Shown here one piece after another: positions 52,597-61,178 of a stretch of 64,000 bases of DNA (the first letter of the stretch is position 1; each line of letters begins with the position of its first letter). Location of the stretch: positions 124,001 through 188,000 of the forward strand of contig CP073762.1 of NCBI GenBank assembly GCA_018399055.1, read 5' to 3'. Below the pieces are notes generated by a model that saw nothing but the letters and a program-made list of their open reading frames with translations, had not been told where the DNA came from and did not search any database. Both the position numbers and the translations under genes were made by a program. This stretch comes from Simkaniaceae bacterium (GTDB taxonomy: Bacteria > Chlamydiota > Chlamydiia > Chlamydiales > Simkaniaceae).

Positions 52597-54483
52597 CTAT
52601 AGGGGTAATTCTATGTTAGATGGAATGTTTTCCAACTTGGGTTTTACCCGTTTTGCCTTTGAATAATCTCTTTGTATCGGTTGGAGGTAGGGGGTGTCAA
52701 TGGGCTTGTATGAAATTTCTGGTTCATCGCTTCCGGAATTGTAGGTTGCAATGGTTGTTTTTAGCCAATTTTCATCATCGCGCTCTGGAAATTCTGGCTT
52801 GAAGTGGGACCCACGAAACTCATCACGCAAAAGAGCCCCCTTGGTGATGATCAACGCAAGCTCTAACATCGACCGAAACTGATTTGCAAAGGTATAGGTT
52901 TGGTTGAGGCTTCCCCCTTTGTCATCGAGGGAGATATGTTTGTAACGCTCGCGAATTTTTTTGATGTTTTCTAAGGTCTCTTTGAGGTTTTTGTTATTCC
53001 GCTTTACAGTGACATGTTGGACCATCATTTTGGCAAGCTCTTCGTGGAGCTTATGAACATTCTCTTTCCCGCTCCGCTCCATTAATTCTTGTTTAAAAGC
53101 CTCTTCCTTTTCTAAAGCTTCTTTAAACGGAGCCTCACCTACATCTTGATATCCCCGCGTTAGCGTTTCGAGATAGCGCGGAACTTCAACGCCGCAAACA
53201 AGTCCTCCAAAAATACAAGAGAGAAGAGAGTTGGCGCCTAGGCGATTTGCCCCATGGAACTGATAATCCGCCTCGCCAGCCACAAAACATCCGGTCAAAT
53301 TGCTCATTTGGCGAAACCGCTCTTTTCGATCGGGGGCATCTGCCGCAGGCCAATCAACCCACGCTCCACCCATCGAGTAGTGAACAGCAGGTGCAATCCT
53401 CATGGGAACTTTGCGCGGATCTTCTCCAGTAAACTTCTGATAAATATCTAGAACCGACTCGAGTTTATGAACAGTTTTTTCTGGGAGATGAGTGACATCA
53501 AGATACACTTCATCCCTTCCTTCAACCCCAAGTCCTAGCTCAATGACGCGAAGGAGCTCACGCGCTGCAATGTCTCGAGGGACAAGATTTCCAAAGGCTG
53601 GATAAAGCTCTTCTAGGAAGTACCAAGGCTTTCCTGTTTCGCCGCATGGAATCATCTTTCCATCGGGAGTTTCGATGGATTTTGAGGAGTCCCCATAGAC
53701 CCAAACTCTTCCCCCTTCACCACGGATGGACTCGGACATTAGACGAAGTTTATCTTCTGCTGGAATGGCTGTCGGGTGGATCTGGATGAACTCTCCGTTT
53801 GCATACTTCATTCCCTGCATGTAAAGCCGTCCATTTGCTGCTCCCGTACAGAAAGTGGAGTTGGTCGATTTTTTAAAAATGAGACCTGGGCCTCCCGATG
53901 CAATAATGACAGCATCGGCCTTAAGAACATCAAGCTTAAGATTGAAGAGATCCATCATCACGATGCCCCGAGCCACCCCTTTTTCATCTTGAATCAGGCG
54001 GAGAAATTCATGATGCTCAAATTTTTCCACATTTCCTTTCACTTCATGGCGACGCACCTGCTCATCGAGAGCATAAAGAAGTTGCTGCCCTGTCGATGCT
54101 CCACAAAAGGCGGTGCGGTTGTAAAGGGTTCCCCCAAAACGTCTGAAATCGATATTTCCTTCTGTGGTTCTGTTAAATGTGCACCCGAAGCGATCCATCA
54201 TTTGGATAATCAAAGGGGCCGATAGACACATTTCCAAAATGGGTGCTTGCTCGCACAGGAAGTCTCCCCCTTTGATCGTATCGTAGGTATGAATTAAGGG
54301 AGAGTCGTCCTCTCCCTTAAGGTTCACGGCAGCATTAATCCCTCCCTGTGCACATACAGAATGCGATCGCTTTACTTGCGTTACAGAAACAATTTTGACA
54401 TGACACCCGTTTTCAGCTAAACGCATAGCCGCAGCAAGTCCTGCAAGCCCTCCTCCAACAACGACGACTTCTTTTTGTTTCAT
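52597..54483 (-). CDS. sdhA: succinate dehydrogenase flavoprotein subunit
   Basis: The catalytic subunit oxidising succinate to fumarate, 628 residues. The FAD-binding N-terminus is EVVVVGGGLAGLAAAMRLAENG, and the covalent-FAD region is KRSHSVCAQGGINAAVN. Substrate-binding features include QIHPTAIP, SIRGEGGRVW and the late YSMGGAWVDW and GANRLGANSLLSCIFGG. The length and class are of the Bacillus/epsilon type, paired with a single membrane subunit. One bp separates it from sdhC. Confidence 0.96.
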   Translation of the reverse strand: MKQKEVVVVGGGLAGLAAAMRLAENGCHVKIVSVTQVKRSHSVCAQGGINAAVNLKGEDDSPLIHTYDTIKGGDFLCEQAPILEMCLSAPLIIQMMDRFGCTFNRTTEGNIDFRRFGGTLYNRTAFCGASTGQQLLYALDEQVRRHEVKGNVEKFEHHEFLRLIQDEKGVARGIVMMDLFNLKLDVLKADAVIIASGGPGLIFKKSTNSTFCTGAANGRLYMQGMKYANGEFIQIHPTAIPAEDKLRLMSESIRGEGGRVWVYGDSSKSIETPDGKMIPCGETGKPWYFLEELYPAFGNLVPRDIAARELLRVIELGLGVEGRDEVYLDVTHLPEKTVHKLESVLDIYQKFTGEDPRKVPMRIAPAVHYSMGGAWVDWPAADAPDRKERFRQMSNLTGCFVAGEADYQFHGANRLGANSLLSCIFGGLVCGVEVPRYLETLTRGYQDVGEAPFKEALEKEEAFKQELMERSGKENVHKLHEELAKMMVQHVTVKRNNKNLKETLENIKKIRERYKHISLDDKGGSLNQTYTFANQFRSMLELALIITKGALLRDEFRGSHFKPEFPERDDENWLKTTIATYNSGSDEPEISYKPIDTPYLQPIQRDYSKAKRVKPKLENIPSNIELPL

Positions 54484-54484
54484 T

Positions 54485-55492
54485 CTAATTCCTTAAATTA
54501 ATGAAATAGGTGCCCCATACGGAGGCGAGTCCCAAGAAGCACAGAACAAACATTGCCCCATAACACCAATTGACTGCTTGGGATTGAGAACGCATTTTCA
54601 AAACAATTCCCCAGGTTATCAAAAAGGACCAGAGCCCATTAAATCCGTGGTAAACAGCTGCAAGAACAAAAAGTGTATAGAGAATGCACTTGAAAGGACT
54701 TTTAAATGAGTCTCGAACAATCAAGAGTGTTGCTGTCCCAAAGTCTGACGCTTCCGCAATGACTTGATTTTTATCGATGGAGCGCGATTCGAGCCCTTTT
54801 AAATAGGCATTTTGATCTTCAAGGATTTGGTATTTGTTCATGAGCTCGGCAACATTTTCTTCGTAATGATAGGGGGGGGCGCTTTCCTGAATATGCTCCC
54901 CTTGCTTAACAACCCCCTGCATATGGGTGTCTTGGGATTCCACATGCTCTTTAAATGCTCTGATTGCCTCTTGATCATAAAGTTTGACGCCTAGACGATC
55001 ACTCACGGTATAAAGCCCTGGATCCATACTGATCCGTACAAAATAAGCATCTTTTTTTCCCATTTCAACAGCGACTGGATACATGTAAAACCGCATGTAC
55101 CCCACGTGAGCAATAATGCCAATCAAAAGAATCCAAGAAGTGATCCTCTGCCATGAATAGGCATGATTTCGAGAGTATTTTTTAAGGGCAGGGCGCGATC
55201 CATCGGAAGAAGTAGAGTTCATTTTCGACGTGAAAAGAATATGAATTCCCCAAACCATGTGCAATAAAATGGGTACTCCTAGAAGGATGATTTCTATCAC
55301 ATGAAGATAGGGGAGGTTTTTAAGAAAGTTTACCGCGCGGATAAAGCCTTCGCCATTTGCACCTATTAAAAGGGCCGCTTGAGAATTCGTGAGTAAATGT
55401 TCCATGAGAAAAATGACAAGCCAAAGTCCAAAAAGAGAGTGGACTCTTCTCCATGCAAAAGCGCGGTTGATAGGAAGCGTTGTTGTTGCCAT
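54485..55492 (-). CDS. sdhC: succinate dehydrogenase cytochrome b subunit
   Basis: The membrane anchor of complex II, 335 residues, of the single-subunit diheme type. Five hydrophobic helices carry His residues suited to heme ligation (HLLTN in helix 1, HVIEIILLGVPILLHMVWGIH, HVGYMRF, HGFNGLWSF). It is longer than usual because of a ~100-residue hydrophilic insert between helices 3 and 4 (about residues 150-250). That insert contains a run of eight C (G on the plus strand at 54872-54879) encoding SAPPYH. It heads the sdhCAB operon; the divergent small gene starts 96 bp away. Confidence 0.9.
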   Translation of the reverse strand: MATTTLPINRAFAWRRVHSLFGLWLVIFLMEHLLTNSQAALLIGANGEGFIRAVNFLKNLPYLHVIEIILLGVPILLHMVWGIHILFTSKMNSTSSDGSRPALKKYSRNHAYSWQRITSWILLIGIIAHVGYMRFYMYPVAVEMGKKDAYFVRISMDPGLYTVSDRLGVKLYDQEAIRAFKEHVESQDTHMQGVVKQGEHIQESAPPYHYEENVAELMNKYQILEDQNAYLKGLESRSIDKNQVIAEASDFGTATLLIVRDSFKSPFKCILYTLFVLAAVYHGFNGLWSFLITWGIVLKMRSQSQAVNWCYGAMFVLCFLGLASVWGTYFINLRN

Positions 55493-55588
55493 CTAATACT
55501 CCGAAGTAAAAAGCCTTTTTTGCCATTAAACCGATAATATTAAATTAGAAAAAGAAAAAAATTCTACCATCGTGTATTCTTATCCCCG

Positions 55589-55918
55589 ATGACTGACCCA
55601 ATCGACAGAATTTTTAACTATTGCCACCAAAGACAACCCCACGAATGGGAGGTTAAGTTCGTCTCTGTTCTTCCCATTGTTAATAATATTTTCTTTCAGA
55701 TAAAAAGTGAGCAGCTTTCAAGTACGAATCGAAAAGCACTTCAAGATTTTGGATGGGTGTTTAAATGCGGGCTGTGTGCGCAAATTTTGATCTGTGGAAA
55801 ACCCCTTGCAATGGTCTTGGAACACCTTACCTTTAAAGACCGGGTAAGAACTCTTTTTAACGCCACGCTTTATGTCATACTTTCACATGAGCACATCAAA
55901 GCCCTGACTCCAGACTAA
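55589..55918 (+). CDS. small hypothetical protein
   Basis: 109 residues, not recognised. No signal peptide; one moderately hydrophobic stretch (about 55-77, FGWVFKCGLCAQILICGKPLA). No clear ribosome site precedes ATG 55589. It is divergent from sdhC and overlaps the convergent tatD gene by 23 bp. Probably real, but weakly supported. Confidence 0.5.
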   Translation: MTDPIDRIFNYCHQRQPHEWEVKFVSVLPIVNNIFFQIKSEQLSSTNRKALQDFGWVFKCGLCAQILICGKPLAMVLEHLTFKDRVRTLFNATLYVILSHEHIKALTPD

Positions 55919-56669
55919 AAAAGTTTTGAGCATTGGCTGTCGTCATTGCTGCCACTTCCTCAAGGGGGATTCCTTTGATGTCTGCAATCATTTGTGCTGT
56001 TTCTGAAATGAAACTCGGCTCATTCGCTTTCCCACGCATCGACTGTGGCGCTAAGTATGGGGTATCGGTTTCTATCATCAAGTGATTTAGTGGAACTTCT
56101 TTTGCCACAGCGCGGAGAAGATCGGATCTTTTAAACGTCACAATACCGCTCATTGAAATCATCCACCCTTGTTCTAGGGCCTTATTAGCTTCTTCCATCG
56201 TCCCAGTGAAACAGTGAAGCAAAACACGGCCTTTGGGAAAGTCATTTTGAGCAATAGAAAATAAGTCTTTAAAAGCATCTCGACAATGAATTACAACCGG
56301 CAACCGGCAAGAGGCCGCAAGCTGAAAGTACCGGGATAAAAATGTTCTTTGAAGTGCTTGAGGTGAATGTTCATAATGATAGTCGAGACCCGTCTCACCG
56401 ATCGCAACGAGCTTTCCCATGCGCGCAGCTTCTTCAAATAGAGGAAAATACAGCCCACCTTCTTTCTCAACATCATGAGGAGTTGTTGCGCCTACGTTGT
56501 AAATCCAACTGCATTCTTCAGCAAGCTTAAGTCCACGTTCGAGAGAAATTTTATCAGTGCAAATATTGATCACCGTTTTGACTTTCTTTTCCTGAGCCCG
56601 TTTCAATATTTCCTGAAGATCAAGATATACAGGATCACAGGTAAGGTGTGCATGTGAATCAGTAAACAT
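55896..56669 (-). CDS. tatD: TatD-family metal-dependent hydrolase
   Basis: A 257-residue TIM-barrel nuclease. Metal and active-site motifs: FTDSHAHL, AIGETGLDYHYEHSP, LPVVIHCRDA, LLHCFTGT and IETDTPYLAPQ. Follows the sdhC-sdhA-sdhB neighbourhood, as in Chlamydia. Probably involved in DNA repair or fragmentation, as for the family. Confidence 0.95.
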   Translation of the reverse strand: MFTDSHAHLTCDPVYLDLQEILKRAQEKKVKTVINICTDKISLERGLKLAEECSWIYNVGATTPHDVEKEGGLYFPLFEEAARMGKLVAIGETGLDYHYEHSPQALQRTFLSRYFQLAASCRLPVVIHCRDAFKDLFSIAQNDFPKGRVLLHCFTGTMEEANKALEQGWMISMSGIVTFKRSDLLRAVAKEVPLNHLMIETDTPYLAPQSMRGKANEPSFISETAQMIADIKGIPLEEVAAMTTANAQNFFSLESGL

Positions 56670-56762
56670 ATCTTCCGGATTATACCAATTACAAGAAATA
56701 AAGCCATATTGCCTCTCAAAAAAACTTTGAACTAAGAGACCAAAAATTTTGCTATAGGGGAT

Positions 56763-59603
56763 CTAAAGAACTCTATTTTGCGCAAGTAAATTTATAATCT
56801 CCTGGTTTCCTAGCCGTTGAGCCATCTCCATAGGACTTTCTCCATTGAGGGTTTTAGTGGTTGAAGCCGTGTCTCGACATTCTAGAAGAGCTTTCACTCC
56901 TCCTAGGTACCCATTTGCTATGCTTAAGTGCAGGGGAGTGTAGCCTCGGCTTTTTCTGTTCACGTTAGCTCCTCGCTCAATCAATCGTTTTAACACTTGA
57001 GTCTGCTGCATCTCGATCGCATATTCTAATGCGGAACTCCCATCTCTTAATGCATAATCGAGATGAATGTCTTCTTGAGCCAATAGTCTCATCGCGATTT
57101 GATTGTTTTTTGACTGGATTGCCCACAGAAGTGGGCTAAGATCATTAACGATGCTACGATTGGAGTCTGCTCCTATAGAGAGAAGGGTGTCCACTGCATT
57201 GTGAGCACTATATTGCACCGCAATGAAAAGAGGGGTTTGCCCTTCTTCTCCTTGACGCTCCAGAAGCTCTGGAGAATGACTGAGTAGAGATTTTATACAC
57301 TCTATTGAATTGCTCGCAGCTGCATAGTGGAGGGGCGAAAAACCTTGGGAATCCATCACTTTTAAATCAGCACCTTTTTGAATGAGTTTGTTTAAGATCC
57401 CCGGATTCTTGCAGCGAGAAGCATGGTGGACAAGACTGACCCTCGAAGGATCTTTAAAATTCCAATCTTTGATTTCTGCGCAGCTTTTCTCAAAGAGTGC
57501 TGGATCTTCATTTGTGATGGCTTGCAAAACATTTATTATGTGATTATCAAAGGGATAATCTGAGAGAGGGGGATAAAGATATCCTTTAGCAACCGTTTCA
57601 GGATCATCGCCCTCTTCTATTTCCATATCACTGTAAGCTGTTTTCACCGAAATTCCTCGATGAAAGTATCCAAGCCATGTGGATTCTTGTGCTTCCATAT
57701 CCTCCACAGTGATGCCGCAACCTCCAGCAACAGATACTTTTCCACCTGAGCATTTTCTAACAAATTTTACACTTCCATCCAGAAGGCTAAATAGAAATCC
57801 TGAGTCTTCAAAACATGCAACAAGAGGATCTGCAAACCATTTTGTCGCGGCATCTTTGACGTTAACCATTTCTTGTCTTTGGTTTCCTTTCGTTGTTGCA
57901 ATCATGTGATCTACCTGCTGGAAGAACTTTTGCCTCTTGGTGACATTTGTCATTGCTCCATCGAATTCTGTCCCTTTAAAGAGAGTGATCATATTTTTTT
58001 CAAAGGCTTGATGCCGCTTTTTACAATACTGCAAGACTTCAAACGTAAGGTCCCCATATTGGTCCACTGTCAGTTTTTTTGAAGGAGAATATTCTCTAAC
58101 GTAAGAGACCACCCCATCGTAAATTGCATCATAAGCCTCATCGATCATCTGGCTGGAAGCGGGGTTGGCTTTGAGGTATACTCTCACTTGGGCTAACCGA
58201 TTTTTTGGCATTGCTTCAAAAAGAGACATAAAAGGGAGTTTTAACTCTTGTTCAAGCGAAACAGGAATGGGAGGTAAAGCCTGAGGGCAAGAGGCTTCTT
58301 CATTCTCGGCAAGTGTTCGATCTATCATGGGAATTTTACTAACCTCCTTCAAAGAGTTGCAATAATAACTAAAGAAATTCGCTAAGTACAACACCTCAAA
58401 GTACTTTTTGCAGATGGGGAGCTTGGGAAGGGTTTCTTCAATTTGACCGCACATTAGAGAGCAAGCTTCAACCAAATATCCATAATGCTTTTCTTCTTCA
58501 TCCGTGAGGGGTTCTCCTTCTACTTTTCCGGTCACGTTAAATCCACCTTCATAAGAAAGGCTATCCCCACTTTTGTAAATTGTATTTTGCTTAAAGACAA
58601 TTTGATAGGAAATATTGAAGCAGTTCTTATAAATCCCTTTTGGGGGCTCGCCTCCCATAAGATCTTCAAGGATCTCATTAAACGTTCGATAGCGGATCCC
58701 TAAGTCTTCGCAATACTTGTGGTAGTCTGTTGAGTGCTCGATAAGATAATCCTGTGATTTTTCTTTGGCATGATTCCACTTTTCAATGAAGTCTTTCTCA
58801 AAAAAGCGCCCATTGACAAAACCCTTCATGTAATAATCAAGCATAGCAAGAGCTTCTCCCGTCAATGTGTGACGGTATACAGGAGGAATGACCGGATAGC
58901 TTGTCATTGAACGATTAAAATGGAGGCTGAAAAATGGAAGGTCTCCATACACATAGACTCCTCTAGCAACGTCTCTTAAGATCTGCAAAGCTTCGATTTC
59001 GCTTAACTCATAAGTGGGAATGTAAAAGGTATGAGATCCTTCTTGCTCGGGATAATCCAGGAGATTTAGGATTTTGCCATACTTTCCTGCGACACCTTGG
59101 ATTTTTCGTATCTGAAGAGCTGTATATTGCGGGGTTTGGCACGCTGCCTCATAGGCACTCTTAATGTTGTTAACCACCAAGTGTCCCTTAAACGTCTGGG
59201 AGTCCGATCTATATTGGCTGAATTTTGGTGTGATGAATTTTCCACCTTTTGGGTTATTGCTGTCCGGCACCCATTGTTTGGGGAAATTGTTCCTTCCTCC
59301 ATCCCTTATTTCTCCTTCCCAAACCTCTGCCCATGTTTGAGATCCATCAGGCATAGTTTTGAGATAAATTTGTGTTCCTGAAGATTTTTTACCAACGATA
59401 TTTGATGGACTTTCTGTAGCAGATTTAATAAAATCACGATTCTTTGGAATATCTTCCTTAAAATGTCCTGGGCTGTCTTTGAAAATGTGCCCTAGTTGGC
59501 TCACTTTCTCTGTAAAATAAGGGCTATCTGAACCTGGAGTTGCTGTTAAAGTGGTGTATGCAAAAGTAAAGCAAAGGAGCCCACAGATTAATTTTTTAAA
59601 CAC
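56763..59603 (-). CDS. secreted ankyrin-repeat protein
   Basis: About 946 residues. A signal peptide (FKKLICGLLCFTFAYTTLTA) begins at GTG 59603, which has GGAG eight bases upstream; a TTG at 59609 is in frame but too close to the ribosome site. Residues ~40-690 are a large domain I do not recognise; near 80-105 it has GSQTWAEVWEGEIRDGGRNN. Residues ~700-946 are about seven ankyrin repeats (GFSPLHYAAASNS, GQTPLFIAVQYSA, SALEYAIEMQQ, GYTPLHLSIANGY). Ankyrin proteins of intracellular bacteria often bind host proteins; export by Sec and then perhaps type II secretion is inferred. Flanked by tatD and a small unknown gene. Confidence 0.85.
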   Translation of the reverse strand: MFKKLICGLLCFTFAYTTLTATPGSDSPYFTEKVSQLGHIFKDSPGHFKEDIPKNRDFIKSATESPSNIVGKKSSGTQIYLKTMPDGSQTWAEVWEGEIRDGGRNNFPKQWVPDSNNPKGGKFITPKFSQYRSDSQTFKGHLVVNNIKSAYEAACQTPQYTALQIRKIQGVAGKYGKILNLLDYPEQEGSHTFYIPTYELSEIEALQILRDVARGVYVYGDLPFFSLHFNRSMTSYPVIPPVYRHTLTGEALAMLDYYMKGFVNGRFFEKDFIEKWNHAKEKSQDYLIEHSTDYHKYCEDLGIRYRTFNEILEDLMGGEPPKGIYKNCFNISYQIVFKQNTIYKSGDSLSYEGGFNVTGKVEGEPLTDEEEKHYGYLVEACSLMCGQIEETLPKLPICKKYFEVLYLANFFSYYCNSLKEVSKIPMIDRTLAENEEASCPQALPPIPVSLEQELKLPFMSLFEAMPKNRLAQVRVYLKANPASSQMIDEAYDAIYDGVVSYVREYSPSKKLTVDQYGDLTFEVLQYCKKRHQAFEKNMITLFKGTEFDGAMTNVTKRQKFFQQVDHMIATTKGNQRQEMVNVKDAATKWFADPLVACFEDSGFLFSLLDGSVKFVRKCSGGKVSVAGGCGITVEDMEAQESTWLGYFHRGISVKTAYSDMEIEEGDDPETVAKGYLYPPLSDYPFDNHIINVLQAITNEDPALFEKSCAEIKDWNFKDPSRVSLVHHASRCKNPGILNKLIQKGADLKVMDSQGFSPLHYAAASNSIECIKSLLSHSPELLERQGEEGQTPLFIAVQYSAHNAVDTLLSIGADSNRSIVNDLSPLLWAIQSKNNQIAMRLLAQEDIHLDYALRDGSSALEYAIEMQQTQVLKRLIERGANVNRKSRGYTPLHLSIANGYLGGVKALLECRDTASTTKTLNGESPMEMAQRLGNQEIINLLAQNRVL

Positions 59604-59685
59604 GATCAAATCTCCACTAATTTTTAATTAGTACAACCTTTATAATGTAGGCTATCTTTTTTTAAAAGAAATATGGAAAAGATAA

Positions 59686-60201
59686 ATGAATGAAGAAATT
59701 TCAGTCGAAGACGGATTTCAGGTTGTTATGATTTTTTTAGAGCCGTTTTTTTTGAATATCATAAGGCCAAAAATGATAAAAAATGGACTGATCAGCGAAA
59801 AAAAGATGTCTCTTAGAAAACTAGAAGTTGCCTCGGAAGAAGAAAAAAGAATGAATGAACTGTGTGATGACAATGGCTTCTTTTTTTTCATTGTTTGTGA
59901 TGGTTCCTCATCAGACAAATACTTCGAAGAGATTGTCGAGCAAAGAATGAATATTCCTGCTATTGAACAACATCACGGCCTGAAAGTTACAAAGGAAATG
60001 CTTTTCCAGCTAGCTATTGATTTCTGCGATTATTTCAACAAACGCTTTCAGCAAGAAGGAAGAGACTCTCTCAGGTTTGCAATTGATTGGCTTGAAGATA
60101 TGAGAAATCATCCACAAAAACATAAGACTGAGTGGGACGTCTGGAATAAGACTATCATTGATGTAATTAATAATGGACAGAAATCCTTGGGCTTCTTTTG
60201 A
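59686..60201 (+). CDS. hypothetical protein
   Basis: 171 residues, acidic and helical, without signal or membrane segments; no family recognised. It is divergent from the ankyrin gene across an 82-bp AT-rich gap with TATAAT at 59641-59646. Its C-terminus lies 36 bp before the left TA of an insertion sequence. The IS may separate it from former partners. Confidence 0.6.
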   Translation: MNEEISVEDGFQVVMIFLEPFFLNIIRPKMIKNGLISEKKMSLRKLEVASEEEKRMNELCDDNGFFFFIVCDGSSSDKYFEEIVEQRMNIPAIEQHHGLKVTKEMLFQLAIDFCDYFNKRFQQEGRDSLRFAIDWLEDMRNHPQKHKTEWDVWNKTIIDVINNGQKSLGFF

Positions 60202-60240
60202 GGCCGTCGCTAGTTTTAATTTGACTATAGGGCGTTCCTA

Positions 60241-61087
60241 GATGCTGTCGTCACAAGATCTCTGCCCACATAGCTATACACCTAATTTGAACTCCGGCTA
60301 AGAATGAAGCAGTCGTTTTTGCGTATCTTGTTGCTATGCCCCTCCACCGTTTCAAGTGAAGAATCGTATTTTCCACCAAATGTCTTAGTTTGTATAAGTC
60401 TTTATCATAAAGACGCTTACTTTTCCTATTTTTCTTTGGGGGAATGACAATTTGCATACTCTGTTCTTCCGCTTTCTTAATTATTTCCTCGGTATCATAG
60501 GCTTTGTCTGCCAGCAAATATTCCGCTACAATATCCTGTATCAATTTGCTAGCTTCCTTACAATCAGCTCGGGTACCCTCTGTAACAACCGGTCTGAGCG
60601 GCATACCATGCGCATCCACGGCAATATGCAATTTCGAGTTGAGCCCCCTTTTGTTCGGCTCATATCTTGATTTCCACCTACTGCACCTGCAGCATGGGGA
60701 TGAACTTTAATATGAGTTGCATCAATCATTAGCCATTCATAATCGGGATCTATGATCAATGCTTCCATTAGGTTTTCCCAGACACTTTTGTCTCTCCATC
60801 GACAAAAACGTCGGTGAATGTTCTTCCAGTCTCCATAGTCCGGAGGCAAATCTCTCCAAGGAGCTCCTGTTCTAAGGACCCAAAAAACAGCATTAATAAA
60901 CAGCCGGTTGTCTTTTGCGATGCCACCCCATGCACCTCTTCTCCCAGGAAGAAGAGGTTGTAATATACTCCAAGTTCTGTCCGATATGTCATGTCTCCTA
61001 TGCGCACTTTTCACGATCTACTCCTTTCGTTTGTGATCAACGCTAAGAAGTATAACAAAAAAAAATTTATCTTGTGACGACACTATC
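60241..61087 (-). mobile_element. IS5-family (IS427-group) insertion sequence
   Basis: The element is about 847 bp, with imperfect terminal inverted repeats. The left end gatgctgtcgtcacaagat and the complement of the right end (gatagtgtcgtcacaagat) differ at two positions. It is flanked by TA on both sides (60239-60240 and 61088-61089), so the target was probably CCTAGG with a TA duplication. A 2-bp TA duplication and a frameshifted transposase fit the IS427 group. Confidence 0.88.
60251..61014 (-). CDS. IS427-group transposase made by -1 frameshift (orfA + orfB)
   Basis: OrfA (61014-60541, 157 aa) supplies the helix-turn-helix part and first catalytic Asp (LMIDATHIKVH). OrfB (to 60251, its own ATG at 60631) supplies the rest, with D in LLADKAYD and E in LVENTILHLKRWR. 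Frame A reads SRTKGG and then loses homology, while frame B continues LNSKLHIAVDAHGMPLRPV. The switch point is the run AAAAGGGGG on the minus strand (plus 60644-60652), a good slippery site for a -1 shift. The fused product would be about 255 residues, normal for the group. Both halves look intact, so the element may be active. Confidence 0.85.
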
Positions 61088-61178
61088 TAGGAAATAAAAA
61101 ACCTCAGAGAATAAAACTTTATTTTAATAATCAGATGAGATACTCTCCCTTTCATGACATAATCTTGGGAAGAACAAA

